This document shows, one piece after another, positions 42,249 to 51,164 of a DNA stretch of 54,951 nucleotides. The position numbers were made by a program, and so were the translations under genes. The stretch comes from an uncultured Pseudomonadota bacterium. GTDB lineage: Bacteria; Pseudomonadota; Gammaproteobacteria; Burkholderiales; SG8-39. The number at the start of each line of letters is the position of its first letter. The stretch's first letter is position 1. The notes under the pieces are model-generated. The model did no database searches. It saw nothing but the letters and a program-made list of their open reading frames with translations, and was not told the DNA's origin. The stretch is taken from positions 1 through 54,951 of the forward strand of contig CAIXPL010000033.1 in the NCBI GenBank assembly GCA_903921325.1. Reading direction: 5' to 3'.

Positions 42249-43043
42249 TCAGCCAAGTCCCACAGCAAGACTTGCACTGCGCTGGTGCAATGGGGCGGCC
42301 GCAGCCCAACTGCGGGGATTGTCCAGCACCGCAGCGGGCACTTCGAACACTTGTCCAATCAGAATCAGACTGGGGCCAGCCCCGCGGGTTGCCGCCATCT
42401 GCGGCAGGTGCGCAAGCACGCCGCGTTCGGCACGGGCGCCCGACAGCGAGGCTTCCTCTACCAGGGCCACTGGCGTGTCAGCACGCATGCCGCGTGCGAG
42501 CAGCGTGCTGGTGATCCAGCTCGCCTGCCCGGCTGCCATATAAAGGGCCGCCGTGTCGGCCGCCAGCACGCTTGCCGCCCAGTCACCGTCGATCTCGCCA
42601 TCACCCACACTGGGGGTGACGAACACCACGCTACGCGCCACACCGCGCCGCGTGAGCGAGACGCCGAGCTCGGCGGCCGCCGCACTGGCCGCGGTCACCC
42701 CGGGCACCACTTCACAGGCAATGCCCACAGCACGCAGGGCATCGAGTTCTTCCTGCGCGCGACCGAACAGCAGGGGGTCGCCGCCTTTCAGGCGCACGAC
42801 GACGCGATGCCGCCGCGCCGCGGCAATCAACGCGCTGTTCAGATCCGCCTGGCTCACCGAGTGCATGCCACCGCGTTTGCCGACATAAACCTGGCGTGCC
42901 TGATGTGCCAGCGCGCAGGTCTGCGGATGCACGAGCGCATCGAAAAACACCACCTCGGCCTCATCGAGCAGGCGTGCCGCACGCAAGGTCAGCAGATCGG
43001 GGGCGCCAGGCCCGGCACCCACCAGATAGACCGTTCCACTCAT
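42249..43043 (-). CDS. cobA: Uroporphyrinogen-III C-methyltransferase
   Basis: A 264-residue SAM-dependent enzyme that methylates uroporphyrinogen III to precorrin-2, the first step of siroheme synthesis. I choose the ATG at 43043, which has GAGG nine bases upstream; the ATG at 43064 has no spaced site. Motifs are VYLVGAGPGAPDLLT near residue 5-19, the VRLKGGDPLLFGRAQEE SAM region near 87-103, and VVPGVTAASAAAAELGVSLTHR-like GVTAASA near 115. Siroheme is the cofactor of CysI, encoded two genes upstream, so the order cysI-DUF934-cobA makes functional sense. Confidence 0.94.
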   Translation of the reverse strand: MSGTVYLVGAGPGAPDLLTLRAARLLDEAEVVFFDALVHPQTCALAHQARQVYVGKRGGMHSVSQADLNSALIAAARRHRVVVRLKGGDPLLFGRAQEELDALRAVGIACEVVPGVTAASAAAAELGVSLTRRGVARSVVFVTPSVGDGEIDGDWAASVLAADTAALYMAAGQASWITSTLLARGMRADTPVALVEEASLSGARAERGVLAHLPQMAATRGAGPSLILIGQVFEVPAAVLDNPRSWAAAAPLHQRSASLAVGLG

Positions 43044-43067
43044 CGCAACGTCCTCATCATCCATCCT

Positions 43068-43505
43068 TCAGAGTGCGCGCCGCCTGAATAATGGCTGCGG
43101 CTGCGCGGCAGTGACCTGATAGCGTTCAGCAAACGGATGCGCCCATTTCAGTGCCTCTTGCGGATCGATCGTATCGGGCAATGCCACTTCATCGAATCCG
43201 CAGGCAAACAGCTCATTCACCTGGTCCAGACCGAACTCGCCGCTTGCGCGCAGGGTGCCGCAATAACCATGCCGCTCGCGCAGATCACGCGCAAGAGAAA
43301 ACCCGCGTCCGTCGCTGTAGACGGGGAATTCGATGAGCACCAGCTCGGCGGTCGGTGCCGTGGCCACCGCGGCCGCCACTGTACGATGATCGGCGTCGCC
43401 CAAAACGCGCAGACCGCGCGCGTCATCCGGGCCGCGCAGGGTGTGTTCGTCAGACCTCTGCCAGAGATCCGGAATGCGATTCGATGCGCTGATCAGCGTG
43501 GTCAT
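43068..43505 (-). CDS. DUF934 protein, cysI-associated
   Basis: A 145-residue cytoplasmic protein. The ATG at 43505 (MTTLISASNRI) lies inside the cysI 3' end (56-base overlap); the frame from 43586 is rejected. DUF934 features are IEFPVYSDGRGFSLARDLRERHGY near 75-98 and the ALPDTIDPQEALKWAHPF region near 120. It is regularly found directly after cysI and is thought to be an accessory in assimilatory sulfite reduction, but its exact role is not established. It is followed by cobA after 24 bases. Confidence 0.88.
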   Translation of the reverse strand: MTTLISASNRIPDLWQRSDEHTLRGPDDARGLRVLGDADHRTVAAAVATAPTAELVLIEFPVYSDGRGFSLARDLRERHGYCGTLRASGEFGLDQVNELFACGFDEVALPDTIDPQEALKWAHPFAERYQVTAAQPQPLFRRRAL

Positions 43506-45147
43506 AGACGGCTCGTTTGAAAGGTTCAGCGCCCACCCGGCGCACGCAATCGATGAAGCGTTCGGCATCCGCCAGGCGCAAGCCAAGATAGCACCGCACG
43601 ATACGCTCGATCACATCGGGCACTTCCTCGGCCGCGAAGGCGCGCCCGAGCACCTTGCCGAGTGAAGCGTGGGCGCCTTGTGAGCCGCCGATTTCCACCT
43701 GGTACCACTCGGCCCCATCCTTGTCCACACCCAGCACACCGATGTGGCCGACGTGGTGATGCCCGCAGGCATTCATGCACCCGGATATGTTCAGATCGAG
43801 CTCGCCGATGTCGAACAGATAGTCCAGATCATCAAACCGCGCGCGAATCGACTCGGCGATCGGAATCGATCGCGCATTGGCGAGCGAGCAGTAGTCACCA
43901 CCAGGGCAGCAGATGATGTTGCCGAGCAAACCGATATTGGGTGTCGCCAGATGGAGTGCATCGGCTTCGCGCCAAAGCGCAGGCAGATCGGTGCGCAGCA
44001 CATCGGCGAGGATCACATTCTGTTCATGACTCACGCGCAGCCGGCCATGGCTGTACCGATCGGCCAGATCGGCGATCGCATCCATCTCATCGGCGCTGAC
44101 ATCGCCTGGCGGCAGGTGGGCACGCTTTAACGACAGCGACACTGCGGCATAGCCGGGCTGCTTGTGCGCATGCACATTGCGCGCCAGCCAGCGTTTGAAC
44201 GGTAACTCATCGGGCAGCGCTTCAGCCGCCAATTCGGCCTCACTGAAAGTGCGATAGGCAACGCGGCTGAAGCGCGATTCGACCCGTGCCACCTCGGCTT
44301 CCGTCAGGGTAGAGGGGCCGTCACGCAGGCTCTGCCATTCTTCCTCCACCTCGGCACGAAATCGCTCGATGCCAAAAGCCTTGACCACGAATTTGATCCG
44401 CGCCTTGTGCATATTGTCGCGGCGGCCGTGGCGATTGTAGATGCGCAAAATGGCATCCAGATAGCTGAGCAGGTGCTGCCAGGGCAGATGTTCGCGCACC
44501 ACCTGACCAATCGCGGGCGTGCGGCCCAGACCACCGCCGACGATCACCTGAAATCCGATGCTGTCATCGTCGGCCCGTTGTGCCACCAGACCGATGTCAT
44601 GCACCAGCACGGCAGCCCGGTCATTGAGCGCACCATTGACCGCGATCTTGAACTTACGCGGCAGCCAGTTGAATTCCGGATGGAAGGTCGACCATTGCCG
44701 GATCAGCTCGCACCACACCAGCGGATTGACGATCTCGTCGGCGGCCACCCCGGCCAGGTGGTCGGTCGTGGTGTTGCGCACACAGTTGCCGCTGGTCTGG
44801 ATCGCATGCATCTGCACCGTCGCCAGTTCGGCCAGGATATCGGGCACCCGTTCGAGCGCCGGCCAGTTGTACTGGATGTTCTGGCGGGTGCTGAAATGTC
44901 CCAGGCCACGGTCATAGGTCCGCGCGATATGGGCGAGTTTGCGCAATTGGGTCGAGGACAGCAGGCCATAGGGTATGGCCACCCGCAACATCGGGGCATG
45001 CCGCTGCACATACAGGCCGTTGCGCAGGCGCAGCGCGCGAAACAGATTCTCATCGAGCTCACCGGCGAGAAAACGCCGGGTCTGATCACGAAATTGCTCG
45101 ACACGTTCATCGACCAGTTGCTGATCGATCGGGTCGTACTGGTACAT
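43450..45147 (-). CDS. cysI: Sulfite/nitrite reductase, siroheme hemoprotein
   Basis: A 565-residue cytoplasmic enzyme that reduces sulfite to sulfide with six electrons, using siroheme and a [4Fe-4S] cluster. Features are DRGLGHFSTRQNIQYNW near 80-96, the TSGNCVRNTTTDHLAG segment near 118-133, and the cluster ligands in CCPGGDYC (C-x5-C) and SGCMNAC (C-x3-C) near 430-480. No CysJ flavoprotein is adjacent, so electrons probably come from ferredoxin or another reductase. It overlaps the DUF934 gene by 56 bases. Upstream, 45148-45248, is a 101-bp gap with a weak GTCCG/CGGAC inverted repeat (45157-45176) and no convincing promoter. Confidence 0.95.
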   Translation of the reverse strand: MYQYDPIDQQLVDERVEQFRDQTRRFLAGELDENLFRALRLRNGLYVQRHAPMLRVAIPYGLLSSTQLRKLAHIARTYDRGLGHFSTRQNIQYNWPALERVPDILAELATVQMHAIQTSGNCVRNTTTDHLAGVAADEIVNPLVWCELIRQWSTFHPEFNWLPRKFKIAVNGALNDRAAVLVHDIGLVAQRADDDSIGFQVIVGGGLGRTPAIGQVVREHLPWQHLLSYLDAILRIYNRHGRRDNMHKARIKFVVKAFGIERFRAEVEEEWQSLRDGPSTLTEAEVARVESRFSRVAYRTFSEAELAAEALPDELPFKRWLARNVHAHKQPGYAAVSLSLKRAHLPPGDVSADEMDAIADLADRYSHGRLRVSHEQNVILADVLRTDLPALWREADALHLATPNIGLLGNIICCPGGDYCSLANARSIPIAESIRARFDDLDYLFDIGELDLNISGCMNACGHHHVGHIGVLGVDKDGAEWYQVEIGGSQGAHASLGKVLGRAFAAEEVPDVIERIVRCYLGLRLADAERFIDCVRRVGAEPFKRAVYDHADQRIESHSGSLAEV

Positions 45148-45248
45148 GATGCACTCGTCCGCTTTAGGGGTCGGACATGGTAGGCGAGCCAGACAGCAAA
45201 CAAATGTCTATTTGCGGCTTAGCTTGCAACTGCGAGTAGTTTTGTCTG

Positions 45249-47351
45249 CTAAAACCCGGCCTCGCGGCGCAGCACCGTTGACAACTGCCGCAGAGCGCGG
45301 CCGGCCACACTGCGCCGCTCACCCCTGAGCACCACCACACCGCGCAATTCCATGGACGGCGAAGCATCGGTGTCGCATTGATCCAGGCGCACCCGAAATA
45401 CCGGGTCAAGCGGCACCAGGCCGCTTTGCCTGTCCTTTTGCACGGCGATGAGTCCGCCATACACCGAAGCGCCATAGGGAAGGTCCAACTCGGCGACGGC
45501 AAGGCGGTCGATCTCGGCGATGCGGCAATCGATGGCAGCCACCTCGGCAAGATCAGCGACAAAGGTGGCCCTGCCGCCCGCCTCGATGCGGTCCTTGGTC
45601 TGCTCATCGACCCAGGCTTCGCCCCGAGCCCCGTGGGTTCCGACGACGATAAACAGCTTCTCGCGCTGCGCCACCCATGCACCGGGCACCAGACTGTCAT
45701 TGGCCTCGGCAATGCGCCCCGCGAAGGGCGCACGGACGGTGAGTTGCGCCACTTCGGCGGCAAGACCGTCGGCGGCGGCGCGGGCTTCCTGCCAGCGCTG
45801 ACGCAGCGCTTCACCGCCTCTGCGCAAGTTCTCGTCAAACGGTTGTTGCATCACCTGGCGACGCAGCGCCTGTTCGCGCACCCGGGTTGCCTTGAGGCGG
45901 CGCTGCATCTCCGGGGCCTCCAGTTCCACCAGCACCTCGCCTGCCTTGGCGCGACGGCCCACCGGCAGGGGCGCACTCTTCACGAGCGCCGCACTCACGG
46001 CGTAAATCCCCTGCGCCTCGGCCGCGCCCATCACCGCTTGCGCACGCACTTGCTGCTGCCACGGCACGATCACAAACAGCACCAACCCACCCAGGACAAG
46101 AAGGGTGCGGCGTGATGCCCGGTTCCAGCGCAGGCTGGCGCGCAGCTTCCACCAGACTTTGACCTCCTGCCACATCGGCAGAAAAATGAACCAGCCAAGT
46201 TCCACCGCCATGAGCACGAGACCAAGCAGCTTGAAAAACAGGTGATAGACGAGCAGCGCAATGCCGAAAAACAACACCAGGCGGTAGAGCCAGGTGGTCA
46301 CTGCAAAAACGATCAGGAATCGCTGGCGCCCCGGCCGGAAGGTCTCGGGTGCTGGAACGCCCAGGCCAAACAGGCACTCGCGCAGCCACCACCGCGCAAG
46401 CGCGAACGACCGCCCATGCAAATTGGCCATATCGAGCCAGTCGGAGAGCAGGAAATACCCATCGAAGCGCATGAAGGGGCTCGCATTGATGCCCAGGGTA
46501 ATGATCCAGCTCGACGTGGCGAGCAGGAACAGGCCCGAGCGCAAGCTGCCATCCGGTAGAACGCACCACGCCAGCGTGGCAATCGCCGCAAGACCCAGTT
46601 CAGAGAGCATGCCGGCCGCGCCGATGGCCATGCGCTGGCGGCGCGAGGTCAGCTTCCAGGCCTCGTTGGTATCGGTGTACAGCACCGGCCACATGACGAG
46701 AAACGCAACACCCATGGACGGCACGCGGCAGCCATAGCGATAGGCAGTGAATGCATGCCCAAACTCGTGCAGCACCTTGGCAAAGGACAGCGCCACCGCG
46801 ACCATCAGAAGGTCGCTCCAGTGACGGTAGTCCTCGAAGGTGTGGGTAAAGCTGTCCCACTGGCGGGAGACACCATAGAGACCGAGCAACAGGATGCCGG
46901 CCATCAGCACGGCAAACGATCGGCTATACACCGCTTTCACCCAGGGGCTGAAGCGCTCCAGAATCCGGCCGGGCCGAAACAAAGGGATGCGGAAGAACAG
47001 GTAGTGATGCAGTAGCCAGATGAGCCAGCCCTGGTGCGCCGCCTTGCGTGCAGCTACCAGCCGCTCCAAACCCATCGGGCCCACCGGGTCCAGCAGATGG
47101 TGGCGCGCCAAAAAGTCGGCCACCTCGGCCAGGTGATCGGTGCTCAGATCCATGCCGGTTTCGGCGTTCACCGCAGCCAGGACCGCCTCGGCGGAGTTCA
47201 GGTGCCAGCGGGACAAGACCTCGAAGGCCACCCAGCCAATGCGGTAATAGCGGTTGGCCGCCGGGTCATGCACCGTCCAGCATGGCGAGCCATCGTCGGC
47301 GGCAGGCGCAGGCAGCAGGCCCAGGTCCTGCCGCAGGGCCGGCAGTGCCAT
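45249..47351 (-). CDS. PqqD-like/M50 metalloprotease/HlyD fusion membrane protein
   Basis: A 700-residue chimera. The start is the ATG at 47351, fused to the stop of the previous gene as TAATG. Residues 1-90 resemble a PqqD/RiPP-recognition-like domain (CWTVHDPAANRYYRIGWVAF, then a helical part). Many membrane spans occupy about 115-420, with the site-2-protease zinc motif HEFGH at 195-199 and the second ligand region NASPFMRFDGY (D297). A last span near 415 precedes a periplasmic HlyD-type adaptor part (about 430-600) with lipoyl-like GEVLVELEAPEMQRRL and a short coiled coil, then a beta-barrel and C-terminal domain. Such proteins are found with TolC and HlyD partners, but their task is not settled. 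Here it lies at the end of the export cassette and probably acts on, or together with, the giant protein encoded upstream. Confidence 0.88.
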   Translation of the reverse strand: MALPALRQDLGLLPAPAADDGSPCWTVHDPAANRYYRIGWVAFEVLSRWHLNSAEAVLAAVNAETGMDLSTDHLAEVADFLARHHLLDPVGPMGLERLVAARKAAHQGWLIWLLHHYLFFRIPLFRPGRILERFSPWVKAVYSRSFAVLMAGILLLGLYGVSRQWDSFTHTFEDYRHWSDLLMVAVALSFAKVLHEFGHAFTAYRYGCRVPSMGVAFLVMWPVLYTDTNEAWKLTSRRQRMAIGAAGMLSELGLAAIATLAWCVLPDGSLRSGLFLLATSSWIITLGINASPFMRFDGYFLLSDWLDMANLHGRSFALARWWLRECLFGLGVPAPETFRPGRQRFLIVFAVTTWLYRLVLFFGIALLVYHLFFKLLGLVLMAVELGWFIFLPMWQEVKVWWKLRASLRWNRASRRTLLVLGGLVLFVIVPWQQQVRAQAVMGAAEAQGIYAVSAALVKSAPLPVGRRAKAGEVLVELEAPEMQRRLKATRVREQALRRQVMQQPFDENLRRGGEALRQRWQEARAAADGLAAEVAQLTVRAPFAGRIAEANDSLVPGAWVAQREKLFIVVGTHGARGEAWVDEQTKDRIEAGGRATFVADLAEVAAIDCRIAEIDRLAVAELDLPYGASVYGGLIAVQKDRQSGLVPLDPVFRVRLDQCDTDASPSMELRGVVVLRGERRSVAGRALRQLSTVLRREAGF

Positions 47352-48703
47352 TACATGCCCAACCACTGACGCAGGGCGATCAGTGGCCGACGGAGCACGT
47401 GGTAGATGAGCGGCACCCAGCTGCCATACACCTTGGCCGTCCCCACCGCCCCCAGGCGCGGCGGCGATTGCCCCTCGGTAAGACGGCCTTTGAGCCGATA
47501 CGATAAGACACCCTCCTGACTGGGCTCGGCACGGTAGGCGATGCTGGTGACAACGACGTCAAAGGACGCAAAGGCGGTGCCATTGGCATAGAAGACCGCC
47601 GCGGCATCGGGTTCCAGCGTGATCGCATCGGCAACCGGGAGATGCACCGTGATGTCCACTTTGGCCGGATCGGCCAGGGTGAGTACCCGCTCGCCGGTGC
47701 TTACCGCCTTGCCCTGCCATTCATTTTCGTCGGAAAAAACCGCCACCCCATCGCGCGGCGCCTTCACCAGCACGCGGGCCAGCATGTCTTTGGAGAATTC
47801 CATCTCGACCCGCTTTTCCTCCAGTTGGGCCTGCCGCGAGGACAGTTCCTGGCGCCCCTTGTCTTCGGTGAGTGCCAGTTGCGCGGTCTGGCGGTATTCT
47901 TCGACCGCCGCATCGAACGACTTGCGCGCGACCTCCTGCCGTGAGCGAGCCGCCGTGGTGTCCATGTCAAACAGCGGGTCGCCGGCCTTCACTTCCTGAT
48001 TGGGGCGGATGCGGAATCGCTCGACGGTGCCCTCCATCGGCGCGCGCACGACGAAAGGCTCCACCGGGGTCACCTCGGCCGGTGCCAACACCGACAGGCG
48101 TACCGGGACAGCACAGACAGCCACCATGCCCAAACCCATCAGCAGCAGACGGCGACGATTGGCGAGCCGGGCGCGCAGCCAGTCTCGCCAATGGGTGCGC
48201 GCGCCAAAGGCCGCCATGGCATGGGCATAAATATCGGCCAGTTCAGCCGCCACGCCCAGTTCGCCCTCCTGCCAGTCGGTCTCGCGCGCAACCAACAGGG
48301 CACCCTGTGGCTGCCCGCGTACGCTCAAGGGCACCAGCAAAACGTATTCGGGCAACCAGTCATCCCATTCACGCGCCACGGCCGCTGGCACTTGCGCCGC
48401 AGTGAGAGTGAGCGGCAGCGCAGGAAATGGCGCGAGCACGTGGCGAAACAGACTGCTCAACCATTGCGTGTAGGGCGCATTGATTTCCGGCTCGGGCAAT
48501 CCGGATACCGCAATCACGCCAGCGCCGGCCAGCTCCGAGAGCGGGTCGCTGGGGTTTCGCCACAAGGCCGCCTGGCGCCCCCCCAGGAGTCGGCGGGTCT
48601 CGTTCACCATGACAAAACCCAGCGTCGGCAAATTCTCTGCCTGTCGGGCCAGCCGGCCCAGATGCAGCAGTCCAGCCAATGTGTTGGTTGCCGAATCAGT
48701 CAT
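47351..48703 (-). CDS. HlyD-type periplasmic adaptor with N-terminal GAF-like domain
   Basis: A 450-residue protein with an unusual order. Residues about 10-168 look like a GAF domain (NLPTLGFVMVNETRRLLGG, then LLVPLSVRGQPQGALLVARE), predicted to be cytoplasmic. One membrane span at about 185-205 follows a basic stretch. The periplasmic part is a membrane-fusion protein: a split lipoyl domain (VRAPMEGTVERFRI near 220 and VLVKAPRDGVAVFSDE near 310), a coiled coil at about 250-310, and a barrel domain. It is translationally fused to the M50 gene by TAATG. The GAF domain could bind a small ligand or sense the cytoplasm; its ligand is not known. It is 110 bases downstream of the short adaptor. 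Confidence 0.88.
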   Translation of the reverse strand: MTDSATNTLAGLLHLGRLARQAENLPTLGFVMVNETRRLLGGRQAALWRNPSDPLSELAGAGVIAVSGLPEPEINAPYTQWLSSLFRHVLAPFPALPLTLTAAQVPAAVAREWDDWLPEYVLLVPLSVRGQPQGALLVARETDWQEGELGVAAELADIYAHAMAAFGARTHWRDWLRARLANRRRLLLMGLGMVAVCAVPVRLSVLAPAEVTPVEPFVVRAPMEGTVERFRIRPNQEVKAGDPLFDMDTTAARSRQEVARKSFDAAVEEYRQTAQLALTEDKGRQELSSRQAQLEEKRVEMEFSKDMLARVLVKAPRDGVAVFSDENEWQGKAVSTGERVLTLADPAKVDITVHLPVADAITLEPDAAAVFYANGTAFASFDVVVTSIAYRAEPSQEGVLSYRLKGRLTEGQSPPRLGAVGTAKVYGSWVPLIYHVLRRPLIALRQWLGM

Positions 48704-48813
48704 GACCTGGATGGACGGAAGTTGGGTATGCGCTCATTAGGTATCGAGGACCACGATAGCGCAGAAGCCGGGATATGCCCACACAGCCTGGGCCGCACCG
48801 GGCACAGCTGCAT

Positions 48814-49593
48814 TTACCTTTCTGGCCTGACCGTGGCCCAGCCACTCATCCCGGGCAACAGTTCCGGGTGCTCGGCATCAACTTCGCCGACCAGGGAGAT
48901 GGACTGACTGAGCGCGTCAATGCGTGCCCCCAGGCGAATCACCGTCGCGCGGTAGCTCCGATCCAACTCATCGACCCTGACCTGAAAATGGCTCCCCTTC
49001 TTCAGCCAGGCCAACCATCGGGACGGAGCAATCATCTGAATTTCCAGCTTGCCATTGTCCAGCACTTCCATGATGGGTTTGCCCGGCGACACGAACTGAT
49101 GGGCCTCCACACTCAGCTTGGCCACCCGGCCGGCAAACGGCGCAGGCAGGGAACACTTGCTGACGGTGACTCGCATTGCCTCGGCTTCGGCTTCGGCTTC
49201 TTTCAGCTTTGCGCTGGCCTGTTCCACTTCCAGTACGCCCATCGAGTTCAACTCCGCCAGCCGCTTATTCACCTTCAGAGTCTGCCGGGCGCCTTCCTCC
49301 GTGGCGTCGGCCTTGTTCAACTGGGCGCGCAGCAGGGCACAATCGAAAATCGCCAGTGCCTGGCCGGCATCGAACGAGTCGCCCTCGCGAAACGGCAACT
49401 GTGCGATCTGCGCCGAGATTTCCGCCGACAGCACAGTCTGGTAGCGCGCCGCAAATTGCACGCGGATGCGGCCATCCCCGTCGGTAGCCGGCGACACCAG
49501 CAGGTTGGGCGCAGCCTGCGCGATCGCACCGGTCGTCAACAACAAGCCAAACCCGAGCAGAACCGCTCGCCCGGTGCTGTCTGCCCGAATCAT
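48814..49593 (-). CDS. Short HlyD-family periplasmic adaptor
   Basis: A 259-residue protein that begins with the ATG at 49593, overlapping the tolC-like stop as ATGA. A signal-type segment (about 9-28, LLGFGLLLTTGAIAQAA) suggests export. The lipoyl half-motifs are FREGDSFDAGQALAIFD and APFAGRVAKLSVEAHQ, flanking a coiled coil (about 85-140). A (TCGGCT) hexanucleotide run at about 49178-49200 encodes EAEAEAEA in that coil. It is compact compared with normal HlyD (about 470 residues) and resembles the periplasmic adaptors without an inner-membrane anchor. It should link the outer-membrane channel with the membrane components downstream. Confidence 0.87.
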   Translation of the reverse strand: MIRADSTGRAVLLGFGLLLTTGAIAQAAPNLLVSPATDGDGRIRVQFAARYQTVLSAEISAQIAQLPFREGDSFDAGQALAIFDCALLRAQLNKADATEEGARQTLKVNKRLAELNSMGVLEVEQASAKLKEAEAEAEAMRVTVSKCSLPAPFAGRVAKLSVEAHQFVSPGKPIMEVLDNGKLEIQMIAPSRWLAWLKKGSHFQVRVDELDRSYRATVIRLGARIDALSQSISLVGEVDAEHPELLPGMSGWATVRPER

Positions 49594-51119
49594 GAACCGG
49601 CTTTTGCCAAGGCCCACTCGGTGACCGGCTTGCTTTGGAACTCCAGTTCTACCTGCTTCAGCGCTTCGCTGATGGTCTTCACATCGTTCGATGGAAGTTC
49701 GCTGGGCAATGGGTCCATACCCAGCGTTGCCAGCATCTGCCCGTAGGCATTTTGGTACTGACCGTAGGTTTGGTAGACGCGCAGTTCGGACAAGAGGGCG
49801 TTGACGGCAGCGCGCGTCTCGTTCAGCTTGCCCTGAGCCGCATTGTTGGCTGCATTGCGCGTGTGCTCGAGGATGGTGCGATCGAGACTGTCCAGATCTT
49901 GCGCCAGCTCGAACTGTCGCTGACGGCCCGCGAGGTCGCGATAGCCGACGTGCACCTGCGACAGCACGGCCATGTTCAGCGCCAGACGCTGGGTCTTGGC
50001 GAGTTCCAGCTGGGCCTCTGCCGTACCGCGGATCGAGGACGCCGACAGGAGATTGAAAATGTTCCAGGAAATGCGCAGACCAGCGTCCTTCCAGTTGCTG
50101 TCGACGAGGAATGAATTGCTGTCGTAGTGACCGCCCAGGCTCAATTCAACCCCGGGTAGCAGTTTCGCCACGGCCTTGCGGGTTTCCAGCACGCCGATCC
50201 GTTCGTTGTAATTGGCCTCCAGCAGCTCCGGGCGATACAGCAGGGCCGCTTCCTCCATCATCGGCAGCGTGCCCTTCAGCGGGGTCAGCGTCAGCGCGCC
50301 TGGGGACACCAGCTCGAGCGGCTTGCCAGGCTCCGCGTTGATGAGGGCTGCCAGACGCGGGCGCGCCTGAGCCAGCTCATCGCGGATGATTTCCAACTGA
50401 CGCACCGTATCGAGCAATTGACGGCGATAGCTCAAGGCTTCGATCGGCGAGCGCAGGTTTTCGTCTTCGATCGTGCGGGAATCTTTCAATGCCGCAGTCA
50501 CGTCGGCCAGAACCGTTGCAATCTTGGGTTCAAGCTTTTGCGCGCCCAGCGCAAACCAGTAGGCCTGGCGGACCTGCTGCATCAGGTTCTGGACTGCCTT
50601 GCGCTTGCGTTCTTTGGCAATCAGCGCCCGGTCAGCCTGTTGCCGCGCCTGGTAGTACGACACGCCAAAGTCGAGCACGTTCCAGGTGAGATTGAGATCA
50701 CCAAAATGATGGCTCTTATCCTGCGAGGTCGACGGCACCAGAGATTGGGTGTTGGTGTCCACCGCCATGGAAGAGGACGCCGGGTAGCTGTCACGCCCAT
50801 ACCACCCAGCCTGGCCGGTCAGCTTGGGCAGCAGATCGTAGCGAGAGACATCCAGTTGCCGGTTCGCAATGCCCTCTTCCATCAGCTTCAGGCGCGCATC
50901 GAGGTTGTACTTGATGGCACGCGCCATCGCCTCGGGCAGATCCACCGGACCGTTGATAGGCTCCTGCGCGGTGAACATCAGAGCGCGATCCGCGTTCAGG
51001 TGGCTCGCACGTTCGCTCAGGCCCAAGGGCTCGGGCGCCACCGTACAGCCAACCAGCAGCAATGGAACAAGTACGGCAATCAGGCGCGCACGGGGCAACT
51101 GCAGATTAGAACGGTTCAA
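49590..51119 (-). CDS. TolC-like outer-membrane efflux lipoprotein
   Basis: About 509 residues. The start is uncertain; I prefer the TTG at 51119, with AGGGAG six bases upstream, while a TTG at 51140 would add seven residues. A signal peptide with lipobox LLVGC (cysteine near residue 25) makes it an outer-membrane lipoprotein of the OEP family. Two repeated halves of alpha-helical hairpins are seen, with DLNLTWNVLDFGVSYYQARQQ and GLRISWNIFNLLSASS as the conserved strand segments before helices. It should form the outer-membrane channel for the adaptors encoded downstream. It lies 45 bases after the stop of the giant protein gene. Confidence 0.9.
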   Translation of the reverse strand: MNRSNLQLPRARLIAVLVPLLLVGCTVAPEPLGLSERASHLNADRALMFTAQEPINGPVDLPEAMARAIKYNLDARLKLMEEGIANRQLDVSRYDLLPKLTGQAGWYGRDSYPASSSMAVDTNTQSLVPSTSQDKSHHFGDLNLTWNVLDFGVSYYQARQQADRALIAKERKRKAVQNLMQQVRQAYWFALGAQKLEPKIATVLADVTAALKDSRTIEDENLRSPIEALSYRRQLLDTVRQLEIIRDELAQARPRLAALINAEPGKPLELVSPGALTLTPLKGTLPMMEEAALLYRPELLEANYNERIGVLETRKAVAKLLPGVELSLGGHYDSNSFLVDSNWKDAGLRISWNIFNLLSASSIRGTAEAQLELAKTQRLALNMAVLSQVHVGYRDLAGRQRQFELAQDLDSLDRTILEHTRNAANNAAQGKLNETRAAVNALLSELRVYQTYGQYQNAYGQMLATLGMDPLPSELPSNDVKTISEALKQVELEFQSKPVTEWALAKAGS

Positions 51120-51164
51120 TCTTTTCTCCCTGACACTCAAAATTTCTAATGGGTCTGGCCGACT

